In this document: positions 1-8,479 of the stretch, piece after piece
Numbering within the stretch: position 1 is the stretch's first letter
Layout of the letters: each line of letters begins with the position of its first letter
Assembly (NCBI RefSeq): GCF_030709675.1
Contig: NZ_JAUZQD010000004.1
Coordinates: 434,001 to 498,000, forward strand
From: Symbioplanes lichenis
GTDB taxonomy: Bacteria; Actinomycetota; Actinomycetes; Mycobacteriales; Micromonosporaceae
Direction: 5' to 3'
Length of the DNA stretch: 64,000 nt
Notes under the pieces: model-generated
Database searches by the model: none
What the model was told of the DNA's origin: nothing
Seen by the model: only the letters and a program-made list of their open reading frames with translations
Translations under genes and position numbers: made by a program

Positions 1-246
1 CAGCGAGACGCCCGCATTGTTGATCAGCAAGGTCACGTCGCCGGCGGCCTCAGCGGCGGCGGCCACCGACGCCGGGTCGGTGACGTCCAGGCGCAGCGGC
101 ACGACGCCGGGCAGATCGACGAGCTCGGCGCGGCGCGCGGCCGCGTACACCTTCGCCGCCCCGCGCCGCAGCAGGTGCTCGGCGAAGAGGCGCCCGAGGT
201 CACGACCGGCGCCGGTGACCAGCGCCGTGGATCCCTGTATGTGCAT
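1..246 (-). CDS. Short-chain dehydrogenase/reductase, C-terminus beyond window
   Basis: N-terminal 82 codons of an SDR-family oxidoreductase; the rest lies before base 1. The start ATG at 246-244 is followed by a Rossmann-fold strand and the cofactor-binding motif TGAGRDLG (TGxxxGxG pattern) at residues 12-19, and the conserved NNAG motif appears near residue 77. A purine-rich GGGAG just upstream serves as ribosome binding site. The catalytic Ser-Tyr-Lys part is off the window, so substrate cannot be judged. SDR membership is secure from the two motifs; function is unknown. Confidence 0.85.
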   Translation of the reverse strand, partial: MHIQGSTALVTGAGRDLGRLFAEHLLRRGAAKVYAAARRAELVDLPGVVPLRLDVTDPASVAAAAEAAGDVTLLINNAGVSL

Positions 247-539
247 GATGCTCCCTGTCCGATGGGCCGTCTTTCCGGTCGATCGTAGGAACGCGGCCGG
301 GACGCGCGGGTGGCCGAAAGCCTCAGGACCGTGACCGTCTGCCTCTGTTTTCCGAACGCCCGCCGCGGGTGGCCATTCAGGACGGTCGCTGCCCGGCGGC
401 GGGCGAGCGGGGTCCCATTGCGCTGCCGGGATGACACGGGAATGGGCGGCTGTCGACGACCCTGCATGACGGCCGCGTCCTTCTGGCCGGCCACCGCGAC
501 CTCTGGCTCCGCACGACCGGCCCGGCCGCCGGATGAGCC

Positions 540-1544
540 TCAGACCCGGACCAGGATCTTGCCCGGCCCGGCCTCGCCGCGCAGCATCGCCATGAAGACG
601 TCGGCGGTGTTCGCGATGCCGTCGTGCACTGTTTCCTGATAGCGCAGACGACCGTCGGCGACCAACGGGCCCACCTCGGCCAGGAACTGGTCACGCAGGT
701 CCTGGTGGTCGCGGACCAGCATGCCGCGGACGGTCAGGCGTTTGCCGATCAGCTGGCTCAGGTTGCGGGGCGCGGGCACCGGCCCGGTGGCGTTGTAGAC
801 GCTGATCATGCCGCAGACGCAGACCCGGCCGTGCACCTTCAGGGCGCTGATCGCCGCCTCCAGGTGGTCGCCGCCGACGTTGTCGAAGTAGACGTCGATG
901 CCGTCCGGGGCGGCCGCCTTGAGCAGGTCGCGCACCCGGCCGTCGTGATGGTCGAAGGCCGCGTCGACGCCCAGCTCGTCGCGCAGCCAGTCGACCTTCT
1001 CCGGCGAGCCCGCACTGCCGATCACGCGCGAAGCGCCGCGCAGGCGGGCCAGCTGCACCACCACCTGACCGACCGCGCCCGCCGCGCTCGACACCCACAC
1101 CGCGTCGCCCTCGCGGAACTCGGCGGTGCGCAGCAGGCCCGCGTACGCGGTCAGGCCGGTCATGCCCAGCACTCCCAGGTACGCCCCGAGCGGCGCGACA
1201 GCCGGGTCGATCTTCGCCGCCGACGTGGCGGTGACCAGCGCGTGGGAGCGCCAGCCCAGCCCGTGCAGCACGTGGTCGCCCGGCGCGAACCCCGGGGCGG
1301 ACGAGGCGAGGACCTCGCCGACAGCGCCGCCCTCCAGCGCCTGGCCGACCTCGTAGGGCGCGACGTAGGACTTGGCGTCGTTCATTCGGCCCCGCATGTA
1401 CGGGTCGACGCTGAGCAGGTCGTTGCGGACGAGCAGCTGCCCCGGGCCCGGATCGGGCAGCGGGGTCTCCACGAGGGCGAAGTTCTCCGCGACGGGCGCG
1501 CCGTGCGGACGGGAGGCGAGGTGAATCTCGAGGCTCGTCGTCAC
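540..1544 (-). CDS. NADP-dependent MDR-family oxidoreductase (CurA/prostaglandin reductase-like)
   Basis: 334-residue medium-chain reductase of the zinc-free CurA/YncB/PTGR type, which reduces alpha,beta-unsaturated carbonyl compounds with NADPH. Visible features: the N-terminal DPYMRGRM segment typical of the family, the cofactor-site region with SSAAGAVGQVVVQLA, the DVYFDNVGG motif, and a C-terminus ending in GPGKILVRV. No structural or catalytic zinc cysteines are present. The start is GTG at 1544, chosen because the family begins close to this point (first residues TTSLEIHLASRP); a GGGCGGG tract precedes it. It is divergent from the EVE-domain gene at 1617. Substrate unknown. Confidence 0.9.
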   Translation of the reverse strand: MTTSLEIHLASRPHGAPVAENFALVETPLPDPGPGQLLVRNDLLSVDPYMRGRMNDAKSYVAPYEVGQALEGGAVGEVLASSAPGFAPGDHVLHGLGWRSHALVTATSAAKIDPAVAPLGAYLGVLGMTGLTAYAGLLRTAEFREGDAVWVSSAAGAVGQVVVQLARLRGASRVIGSAGSPEKVDWLRDELGVDAAFDHHDGRVRDLLKAAAPDGIDVYFDNVGGDHLEAAISALKVHGRVCVCGMISVYNATGPVPAPRNLSQLIGKRLTVRGMLVRDHQDLRDQFLAEVGPLVADGRLRYQETVHDGIANTADVFMAMLRGEAGPGKILVRV

Positions 1545-1616
1545 CCCGCCCACCCTAGGGTGGTCATTCGCGCATTGCCGTCCGCGCGTCCGGCCGGCGC
1601 GGCCACAATCACGATC

Positions 1617-2069
1617 ATGGCGCACTGGCTGCTGCAGACGAACTCCAAGGACGAGCGGGTCACGCCCGGGACGGCGGCGTGGCCGATCCGGCGGCACCGC
1701 GAGCGGGTCGAGCCGGGCGACGGCGTGGTGGTGTGGCGCAGCGGCCGGGGCGGCGGGGTCGTGGCGGCGGGCGTCGTGAGCGGCAAGGCCGGGGACCACA
1801 CGGCGATCGACGTGACGCTCGACCGGGTGTTCCCGGTGATCGGCCGGGAGACGCTGAAGGCCGACGAGCGCTTCGCGGGCGCCCAGGTGCTGCGGGCGCC
1901 CGGCGGCGGGAACCCGCTCCCGGTCGACCAGCCCGCGTGGGAGGCGATCGAGGAACGGATCCCGCCGCAGGGACCCGTGGCCGCCACGGTCCGCGGGGCC
2001 GCGGCGGCGGTGGCAGCGGGTGCCACCGCCGTGCGGGAGGCGTTGCGAACCGCGGTGAAGCGCAACTAG
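1617..2069 (+). CDS. EVE-domain (PUA-like fold) protein
   Basis: 150-residue protein whose first ~115 residues fit the EVE domain: an N-terminal MAHWLLQTN strand, an EPGDGVVVWRS segment (GD-V-W pattern) and GVVAAGVV. EVE domains are PUA/YTH-like folds thought to bind modified nucleotides and often accompany restriction or RNA-modification functions; nothing nearby shows such a role. The C-terminal ~35 residues are alanine-rich and probably helical. ATG start at 1617 without a strong ribosome binding site. The stop codon overlaps the convergent htpG stop in a shared CTAG. Family call moderate. Confidence 0.65.
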   Translation: MAHWLLQTNSKDERVTPGTAAWPIRRHRERVEPGDGVVVWRSGRGGGVVAAGVVSGKAGDHTAIDVTLDRVFPVIGRETLKADERFAGAQVLRAPGGGNPLPVDQPAWEAIEERIPPQGPVAATVRGAAAAVAAGATAVREALRTAVKRN

Positions 2070-3916
2070 ACGGTACGGGCCAGCCGGTCGGCCAGCAGCT
2101 TCGCGAAGCGGGCCGGGTCGGCCAGGTCGCCGCCCTCGGCCAGCAGGGCGGTGCCGTAGAGCAGCTCGGCCGTCTCCGGCAGCGACGCGTCGGCGGCGTC
2201 CCGCTCGTGCGCGTCGCGCAGCGCCACCACCAGCGGGTGCGCCGGGTTGAGCTCGAGGACGCGCTTGACCGCGGGCACGTCCTGCCCCATGGCCTTGTAC
2301 ATCTTCTCGAGCGTCGGCGTCATGTCGTCGCCGTCGCTGACCAGCAGGGCCGGCGAGGTGGAGAGGCGGCCGGTGAGGCGGACCTCCTTGACCTCGTCGA
2401 GCGTCTCGCCGAGCCAGGTGAGCAGCGGCGCGAACTCGCCCGTCTTCTCCTCCGACGGCTTCTCGTCGGCGGGGAGGTCGACGTTGCCCCGGGCGATGGA
2501 CTGCAGCTTCTTGCCGTCGTAGTCCGGCACCGCCTCGACCCAGATCTCGTCGACCGGATCGGTGAGCAGCAGGACCTCGTAGCCCTGGGCCTGGAAGGCC
2601 TCCATGTGCGGGGAGTTCTCCACCTGCGCCCGGCTCTCGCCGGTCATGAAGTAGATCTCCTCCTGGCCCTCCTTCATCCGCGACACGTAGTCGGCGAGGG
2701 TGGTGGGCTCCGCGCCGTGCGTGGTGGCGAAGGACGAGACGTCGAGGATGGCCTTCTGGTCCTCGGCCGGGTTGAGCAGACCCTCCTTGATGGCCCGGCC
2801 GAACTCGCGCCACAGGGTCGCGTACTTCTCCGGCTCCTTGGTCTGCAGGTCCTTGATCGTGCTGAGGACCTTTTTGGCCAGGCGCTTGCGGATCAGCTGG
2901 ATCTGCCGGTCCTGCTGCAGGATCTCGCGGGAGATGTTGAGCGACAGGTCGGCCGCGTCGACGACACCCTTGACGAAGCGCAGGTAGTCGGGCATCAGCT
3001 CCTGGCTGTCGTCCATGATGAAGACGCGCTTGACGTAGAGCTGGATGCCGCGGCGGCCGTCCCGCTGGAAGAGGTCGTGCGGGGCCCGGGCCGGGAGGAA
3101 GAGCAGGGCCTCGTACTCGAAGGTGCCCTCCGCCCGCATCTGGATGATCTCCAGCGGGTCGGTCCAGTCGTGGCTGATGTGCCGGTAGAACTCGTGGTAC
3201 TCCTCGTCCTTGACCTCGGAGCGCGGCCGCGCCCAGAGGGCCTTCATGGAGTTGAGGACCTCGGGGTCACCGTCGGTCTTGACCAGGCGGATCGGGAACG
3301 AGATGAAGTCGGAGTACCGCTTGACGATCCCCTTGATCTTCCACTCGTCGGTGTAGTCGTAGAGCGCGTCCTCCTCGTCGGCCGGGCGCAGGTGGACGGT
3401 CACCGCCGTGCCGGGCGCCGCGTCCGCGACCTCCTCGATGGTGAACGTGCCCTCGCCGGCCGACTCCCAGCGCGTACCCGTGTCCTCGCCGGCCTTGCGC
3501 GTGACCAGGGTGACCTTGTCGCCCACCATGAACGTCGAGTAGAAACCGACGCCGAACTGGCCGATCAGCTCGCCGGCCGAGGAGTCCTTGGTCTCCTTGA
3601 GCTTGCGCAGCAGCTCCGCGGTGCCGGACTTGGCGATCGTGCCGATCAGCGCCACGACCTCGTCCCGGGACATGCCGATGCCGTTGTCGCGCACCGTGAT
3701 CGTCCGGGCGTCCTTGTCCGCCTCGATCGCGATGTGCAGGTCGTCGGCCGTCAGGGCGTCGTCGGTGAGGGCGGCGAGGCGCAGCTTGTCCAGGGCGTCG
3801 GAGGCGTTGGAGATCAGCTCGCGCAGGAAGATGTCCTTGTTCGAGTAGATCGAGTGGACCATCAGCTGCAGGAGCTGGCGCGCCTCGGCCTGGAACTCCA
3901 GCGTCTCGGTGCTCAT
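2066..3916 (-). CDS. htpG: Hsp90-family molecular chaperone HtpG
   Basis: 616-residue cytosolic Hsp90 homologue, full length for bacterial HtpG (about 620-650). The N-terminal GHKL ATPase domain is visible (LISNASDALDKLR near residue 35, DNGIGM, then GQFGVGFYSTFMV), followed by the middle domain with its SREILQQ segment and the C-terminal dimerisation domain. The start ATG at 3916 has GGAGG nine bases upstream. It ends tail-to-tail with the EVE-domain gene. It folds or stabilises client proteins using ATP; no heat-shock operator such as CIRCE or HAIR was recognised upstream. Confidence 0.97.
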   Translation of the reverse strand: MSTETLEFQAEARQLLQLMVHSIYSNKDIFLRELISNASDALDKLRLAALTDDALTADDLHIAIEADKDARTITVRDNGIGMSRDEVVALIGTIAKSGTAELLRKLKETKDSSAGELIGQFGVGFYSTFMVGDKVTLVTRKAGEDTGTRWESAGEGTFTIEEVADAAPGTAVTVHLRPADEEDALYDYTDEWKIKGIVKRYSDFISFPIRLVKTDGDPEVLNSMKALWARPRSEVKDEEYHEFYRHISHDWTDPLEIIQMRAEGTFEYEALLFLPARAPHDLFQRDGRRGIQLYVKRVFIMDDSQELMPDYLRFVKGVVDAADLSLNISREILQQDRQIQLIRKRLAKKVLSTIKDLQTKEPEKYATLWREFGRAIKEGLLNPAEDQKAILDVSSFATTHGAEPTTLADYVSRMKEGQEEIYFMTGESRAQVENSPHMEAFQAQGYEVLLLTDPVDEIWVEAVPDYDGKKLQSIARGNVDLPADEKPSEEKTGEFAPLLTWLGETLDEVKEVRLTGRLSTSPALLVSDGDDMTPTLEKMYKAMGQDVPAVKRVLELNPAHPLVVALRDAHERDAADASLPETAELLYGTALLAEGGDLADPARFAKLLADRLARTV

Positions 3917-3970
3917 GTCATCCCTCCGTGAGTACGAGTGCTTCCCGCGCCGATGGTATCCAGGACGGAG

Positions 3971-4690
3971 TCAGTCGAAGTCGTCGATCCCGTCCAGGCG
4001 CCGCGTGTCCCAGTCGAAGGTGTCCGCGTCGGGCAGGCCGCCCTCGCCGGACTCCCACGGGAAGAACCGCGGCTCCTCCTCCTCGGCCGGCTCCTCCCAG
4101 TCGTCGGTCTCGACGGGCTCCGGCTCCTCCCACGTGGGCTCCTCGTCCGGCGCGGGCTCGTCCCATGTGGGCTCGGCGTCCGGCGTCGGCGGCTCGAAGA
4201 CCGGCGGAGGGGGCGTGAAGACAGGCGTCGGCGGCGGGGTGAAGACCGGCGTCGGCACAGGGGGCGCCAGCACCGGCGGCGTTGTGGGGGTCGTGGTGCG
4301 GATCACCGGTACGGCCGGAGCCGCCTTGGTGCGAGCGGGCCGCGTCGTCGAGCGCACCGGCCCGGCCGGAGTCAATGTCCAGATCGTCGACGGGTCCACG
4401 GCATCGGGCGTGAACGGGTCAATGGTGTCCGGCATGATCGACGGCGCGCCGGGAGCCGGGGCGGGCTGCCGCCGGACCGGCACATTGTTCAGCGCCGCGT
4501 CGGGCTCCCGCGCCGGGCCCAGCTGCGCGTCGGCGACCACCGGCCGATGCCCCAGCCCGGCCGCCTCGTGCCGGGCCGCCCCGCCGCCACTGCCGCCGTC
4601 GCCGAGCACGAGCGCCCCCGCGCCCGCCGCCACGAGCACCGCCACGCTGCCGCCGATGACCTGCTTGTCGCGTCTTGTCAACTCTCCCAT
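3971..4690 (-). CDS. Membrane-anchored Pro/Glu-rich hypothetical protein
   Basis: 239-residue protein of unknown function. After a short basic start (MGELTRRDK) there is one transmembrane segment at about residues 11-30. The rest is predicted extracytoplasmic, low complexity and Pro/Thr-rich, with two near copies of TPVFTPPP and an acidic stretch carrying repeats of the type EPTW(D/E)EP. A Trp/Asp-rich tail ends in DGIDDFD. Such a composition suggests a disordered surface-exposed tail. It lies downstream of the MFS gene on the same strand, 44 bases away, and may be co-transcribed. No family recognised. Confidence 0.7.
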   Translation of the reverse strand: MGELTRRDKQVIGGSVAVLVAAGAGALVLGDGGSGGGAARHEAAGLGHRPVVADAQLGPAREPDAALNNVPVRRQPAPAPGAPSIMPDTIDPFTPDAVDPSTIWTLTPAGPVRSTTRPARTKAAPAVPVIRTTTPTTPPVLAPPVPTPVFTPPPTPVFTPPPPVFEPPTPDAEPTWDEPAPDEEPTWEEPEPVETDDWEEPAEEEEPRFFPWESGEGGLPDADTFDWDTRRLDGIDDFD

Positions 4691-4734
4691 GAAACCGTCA
4701 TACAGGCACGAAGCGGACTCTGTACGCAAATGGC

Positions 4735-5670
4735 CTAGGTTGCCTCCCGGCGTGGCGCGCGGACCACCGCGAGCAGCACGAGCGCGACGGCGCACAGCCC
4801 GGCCCCGCACGCCGTCACTACCATGAGCAGCACGCGTACGGGCACCCGCGTCGCCAGCCACCCGAACCCGAGCATGAGCGGAATCTCCAGCCCGGCGCAC
4901 AGCCCGAGCAGCAGTCCCGCCTCCCCGACACCGCCGCCCAGCTCGCGGCTCACGACCAGCGACAGCGCCTGGACCGACAGGGCGCCGGCGCACCGGGTCA
5001 GCACGAACACCACGAGCGTCGCCGCCAGCAGCAGGCGCGGCACGTCCACGCCGGCGCCCGGGGCGGGCCGGGTGGCGGCGAGCTCCGGGGCGTCCGGCAG
5101 GCCGAGGGCCACGACCAGGGCGGCGGCGTACATGAGCGACGCGAAGCCGTACACCAGGATGAAGCCGCCGGTCTCGAGCAGCACGGCGGCCAGCGGCGGC
5201 CCGGCGACCCACGCGACCGAGAAGAGCGTGCGCAGGGCGCTCATCGTGAAGGCGACGCGGTCCGAGCCGGCGAGCGCCTCCCGGGCGTACGCGAACGACT
5301 GCGGCATCATCGCCCCGGCCAGCGCGGTGATCGTGACGGTGACCGCCAGGAGCGCCCAGTAGTCGCGCGTCAGCGCGGTGACGGCGGTCGCCAGGCAGCC
5401 CGCCGCGGCCGTGATCACGAGCACGCGGCGGCGACTGGGCAGCCGGTCGGAGATCCGGCCGACGACCGTCGAGACGATCACCACCGACACCGGCGCCGCG
5501 GCCAGGAAGACGGCGGCGTGGAGCGGGTCGGCGTGCACGGCGTCGTCGAGGAAGAGAGCCAGGAACGGCGACGCCATCGCGGTCGAGAGCCCGACCGCCA
5601 GGAAGACGAGCGCGAGGGGCAGCCAGCGGCGCGCGGCCCGGCGTACGGAGGTGAAGGTCGCCACAGCCAC
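4735..5670 (-). CDS. MFS transporter, shorter than usual at the C-terminus
   Basis: 311-residue major facilitator protein, resembling sugar-efflux (SetA/SotA-like) transporters in its N-terminal half (MASPFLALFLDDAV, then GRISDRLPSRRRVL, the loop 2-3 MFS motif). About nine hydrophobic segments can be drawn, against twelve for typical ~390-residue members; the protein stops after RVLLMVVTACGAGL and one more hydrophobic run. The missing two or three helices are not obvious in another frame downstream, where the Pro-rich protein gene starts. Either a naturally short form or a truncated gene. Transport function is therefore uncertain. Confidence 0.75.
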   Translation of the reverse strand: MAVATFTSVRRAARRWLPLALVFLAVGLSTAMASPFLALFLDDAVHADPLHAAVFLAAAPVSVVIVSTVVGRISDRLPSRRRVLVITAAAGCLATAVTALTRDYWALLAVTVTITALAGAMMPQSFAYAREALAGSDRVAFTMSALRTLFSVAWVAGPPLAAVLLETGGFILVYGFASLMYAAALVVALGLPDAPELAATRPAPGAGVDVPRLLLAATLVVFVLTRCAGALSVQALSLVVSRELGGGVGEAGLLLGLCAGLEIPLMLGFGWLATRVPVRVLLMVVTACGAGLCAVALVLLAVVRAPRREAT

Positions 5671-5817
5671 GGAACGTCACGCTATCCCGGCGCCCCGGGG
5701 CCGCGCAGTGTCGGCGCTCACTCCGGCGCCAAAACTACGTTCGGTAAGACTTTTGGGTGATCTTCCCGACCTGACCAGGTAATCACTACTCACGGTAATG
5801 CCACTTAGAGTGGCTGC

Positions 5818-6087
5818 GTGACCTTGAGCGAGGCTGCCGTGGCGGCAGCAGTGACAGTAAGTATTGCCGGTGTTTCTTACGCTGCGTTGAACACGGACGC
5901 GCTGACGGCCCGGGCCGAGACGGTGGCGAGCGCCGCCACGTGCCGCACGGTGGACGCCGCGATCGTCGCGTACGTGGCCGAGCACGGCACCGCCCCGGCG
6001 CGGATCTCGCAGCTCCGGTCCTACGTGAAGGGCGACATCTCGGCGTACCGGATCAGTAAGGGTGTCGCCGCCGGCCCCGGCTGCTGA
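5818..6087 (+). CDS. Pilin-like small protein starting at the mature-pilin motif
   Basis: 89-residue protein starting with GTG at 5818. The first residues MTLSEAAVAAAVTVSIAG resemble the N-terminus of a processed type IV pilin/pseudopilin (hydrophobic helix with Glu at position 5). The region VAYVAEHGTAPARISQL, plus Cys42 and the terminal Cys89, also resembles GspG-like minor pilins. A stop codon four codons upstream (TAG at 5806) excludes a normal leader ending in Gly, so a conventional prepilin signal is absent. No other secretion or pilus genes are in view. The family resemblance is an inference; the open frame itself has good actinobacterial codon use. Confidence 0.55.
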   Translation: MTLSEAAVAAAVTVSIAGVSYAALNTDALTARAETVASAATCRTVDAAIVAYVAEHGTAPARISQLRSYVKGDISAYRISKGVAAGPGC

Positions 6088-6140
6088 CGTCTCGGCGCGG
6101 CGCCCGGATCGCCGCCTCTGTCCGTTTATGGTCAGCTGTC

Positions 6141-6905
6141 ATGAAGCGTCGGACTCTCCTGGCGGGCGCCGGGGCGGCACTGACCCTGACGGCCGCCACC
6201 ACCTACTCCCGGCTACGGCCGGCCCAGGAGCCGGTGATCCCGGACGCCCCGGCCGGCGACGAGCAGCTGGAGCCGCGCGAATCGCGCGCCCGCGGCCGTA
6301 CGGTCGATTTCTGGACGGCCGTGCCCGCCGGTCACGGTGACGGCCGCGGCCTGCCGGTGTGCCTGGTCCTGCACGGCCGGTCGAAGACGGCGGCCGACTT
6401 CCCCGCGCTCGGCCTGGCCCGCTTCCTGACCGAATCCGTACGCCGCGGCAACCCGCCCCTCGTCCTGGCCGGAGCCAATGGCGGCCGCCAGGGCTGGATG
6501 CCATGGGCCGGCGACGACCCGCAGCGGATGGTGCACGAGGAGTTGCCGGAGTGGTGCGCCGAGCGCGGCTTCGTGACGACCTCGTTCGCCGCCTTCGGCT
6601 GGTCGATGGGCGGCGCCGGAGCGTTGCTGCTCGCCGAGACGTTCCCGGGCTTCGTGCGCTGCGTCGGCGCCCTCTCCCCCGCCATCACCGAAGGCGGTCC
6701 GGTGTTCACTCGCGCGGCTGCACTGCGGGGCGTTCCGGTCGGCCTGTGGTGCGGCACCGACGACAGCCTGATCGACACGGCGCGCACGTTCGAGACGGTG
6801 TTGCCGCAGCCCAAGGCGGCCGGGACCTACGGGCCGGGCCGGCACAACTTCGCCTACTGGAGCCGGTGCCTGCCCGCGCTGCTCGATCTGGTGGCACGCG
6901 AATGA
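6141..6905 (+). CDS. Secreted or membrane-anchored esterase (alpha/beta hydrolase, esterase D-like)
   Basis: 254-residue alpha/beta hydrolase. The N-terminus (MKRRTLLAGAGAALTLTAAT) is a short signal or anchor with a twin-arginine-like start. The oxyanion-hole region is VLHGRSK at about residue 77, the nucleophile Ser155 sits in GWSMGG, and candidate Asp207 or Asp208 (CGTDDSL) and His235 (GRHNFAYW) complete a triad. The order and spacing fit PF00756-type putative esterases. Predicted to cleave an ester outside the cytoplasmic membrane; substrate unknown. ATG start at 6141 without a clear ribosome binding site, possibly leaderless. Confidence 0.8.
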   Translation: MKRRTLLAGAGAALTLTAATTYSRLRPAQEPVIPDAPAGDEQLEPRESRARGRTVDFWTAVPAGHGDGRGLPVCLVLHGRSKTAADFPALGLARFLTESVRRGNPPLVLAGANGGRQGWMPWAGDDPQRMVHEELPEWCAERGFVTTSFAAFGWSMGGAGALLLAETFPGFVRCVGALSPAITEGGPVFTRAAALRGVPVGLWCGTDDSLIDTARTFETVLPQPKAAGTYGPGRHNFAYWSRCLPALLDLVARE

Positions 6906-6980
6906 ATCCGGCGGAGGCCGCATGGGGCAGGTACCGTCATTACACAGTGCAACGGTTCCATAACGCTTGGAGGATCACCA

Positions 6981-7343
6981 ATGCGTCGTGCCGCTGTCGT
7001 CGCCGCCCTCGTCGTCGCCGCGCTCGGGGTTGCCGCCCCCGCGCAGGCCTTCGCCCACAACAACGTCCACAATGCCACCCTGCACGCCGTGCTGGACGGC
7101 CTGACCCTGGCCGTCGCCTCGGCGCCGGTCTGGACCGCGCTGCTGTGGCGCGGTTCCCGCCGCTGGCTGCTCGCCGGCCTGGTCGCGGTCGTGCAGATCC
7201 CCGTGGCCATCATCGGCTTCGTGCCGATCGTGCACCCCGGCCTGCACCTGGCCCTGTTCGCCCTGGCGCTGGGCCTGACCGGCGCCTCGCTCTACGTGGT
7301 GCGCCGCGCGCCCGCGCCGGCCCCGGCCCGCATCGACTCGTAG
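6981..7343 (+). CDS. Small membrane protein with signal peptide, unknown function
   Basis: 120-residue protein with a signal peptide (cleavage likely after APAQA near residue 23) or first TM helix, followed by a short His-rich stretch (FAHNNVHNATLH) and two further hydrophobic segments at about 62-84 and 88-107. GGAGG lies nine bases upstream of the ATG, an unusually good ribosome binding site for this region. The 3' end overlaps the convergent gene at 7292 by 52 bases. The His cluster could bind metal but there is no direct support. No family recognised. Confidence 0.75.
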   Translation: MRRAAVVAALVVAALGVAAPAQAFAHNNVHNATLHAVLDGLTLAVASAPVWTALLWRGSRRWLLAGLVAVVQIPVAIIGFVPIVHPGLHLALFALALGLTGASLYVVRRAPAPAPARIDS

Positions 7344-7678
7344 AGCCACTCGCCCGCGGGGGTACGTACGGCCAGGCCGGTCACCGTGTCGTCCGGCCCG
7401 GCCCGCAGGATCCGCACCGCCGGGCAGCCCGGCGTCTCCGGGTGCCAGAACCCCGCCGGGTCCCGCACGGCGGAGAACGCACAGTGCTCCTCGTCGGTCC
7501 AGCCCCAGGCGAGGAGCAGGTCCCGCCCGCCGAGGGAGTACCGTCCCGCCGACGCGACGCGATCCCCCTCGGTGCGGTGGAAGAACTCGGCCCGCAGCCC
7601 TGGCACCGCCACCCCCTCGAAAGTGGCGTTGAGCACGGTGCGGTGCGGGCTGTAGGTGTCCAGATCGGGCAACGGCAC
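7292..7678 (-). CDS. Hypothetical protein, beta-rich
   Basis: 128-residue soluble protein of unknown function with no signal peptide or TM segment. Alternating hydrophobic residues and Trp/Tyr-rich turns (WLYESM near the end, LLLAWGWTD in the middle) suggest a small all-beta domain. Two cysteines (EEHCAF and TPGCPA) are present. The start ATG (MPLPDLDTY) is the first in frame. The last 17 codons overlap the 3' end of the opposing gene at 6981. Could be a small ligand-binding domain; not recognised. Confidence 0.6.
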   Translation of the reverse strand: MPLPDLDTYSPHRTVLNATFEGVAVPGLRAEFFHRTEGDRVASAGRYSLGGRDLLLAWGWTDEEHCAFSAVRDPAGFWHPETPGCPAVRILRAGPDDTVTGLAVRTPAGEWLYESMRAGAGAGARRTT

Positions 7679-7856
7679 GCGCCGAGCCTGCCACGATCAC
7701 GCCCCCACCGGCGGGAAGTCCACGCGGAACAACCCGCTTCGGGCGACTCCGGGAACTTTTCCGCACTTGCGTACCACTGTCCCCGCTCGACAGATCCGGC
7801 CGGAAGCGCCAGACTCGTGCGCGCCCTTCACGTTCGACCGGGAGCTGTTTCCAACC

Positions 7857-8465
7857 ATGCGTCGTCGCGCCGCCAGCCTGATCACCGCCACCCTCTTCGC
7901 CGCCGCCCTCGCGGGGTGCAGCCACGGCAACCCGATCTGGGGTGATCCGGAGGCCGCGCCGACCTCCGCGGCGGCGACCGCCGAGGCCGCGGCGGCGCCC
8001 GAGGCCACCGCCACCCCCCGGTCGACCAAGGCCCAGGCCGCCGGCGCCTGGAAGCCGTGCGGCAAGGACTGCGCCGACGTCGCCGACGACACCTGCGACG
8101 GTCTCTACGCCGCGCGCGCCAACAGCCGGGGCGCCCTGCTCGACATGATGATCCAGGACGACTTCCAGATCGACCAGAACCGCATCAAGGACTGCCCCCG
8201 CTTCGCCGCCGACTGGAAGGTCGCCCTGGCCGGCTTCGGCGAGGGCACGCTCCAGGTCGGCGCGGACGTCCAGCCCGGAAAGTACGTGACCACCGCGAAC
8301 CTGAGCGGCAAGAAGGTCCTCGAGTGCTTCTGGGAGCGCCGCGACGCCGCCGGCGAGCTCCTGGGCGGCGACACGATCGCCTCGGCGGCCAAGGTGACCG
8401 TCACCATCAAGGCCGGCGACGCGACCTTCACCAGCCAGGGCTGCGGCAACTGGATCCCGGCCTGA
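7857..8465 (+). CDS. Secreted lipoprotein with C-terminal Cys-paired domain
   Basis: 202-residue lipoprotein. Signal peptide MRRRAASLITATLFAAALAG ends in a lipobox with acylated Cys21. An Ala/Pro/Thr linker (about 30-60) follows, then a globular part with six cysteines. The C-terminal ~70 residues (VQPGKYVTT ... CFWERR ... GCGNWIP) resemble a domain common in secreted actinobacterial proteins of unknown function, where two cysteines likely pair. ATG chosen because it places the signal peptide at the start, with GGGAG ten bases upstream. Probably anchored on the outer face of the membrane; role unknown. Confidence 0.75.
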   Translation: MRRRAASLITATLFAAALAGCSHGNPIWGDPEAAPTSAAATAEAAAAPEATATPRSTKAQAAGAWKPCGKDCADVADDTCDGLYAARANSRGALLDMMIQDDFQIDQNRIKDCPRFAADWKVALAGFGEGTLQVGADVQPGKYVTTANLSGKKVLECFWERRDAAGELLGGDTIASAAKVTVTIKAGDATFTSQGCGNWIPA

Positions 8466-8479
8466 GCCATCCTGGGGGC

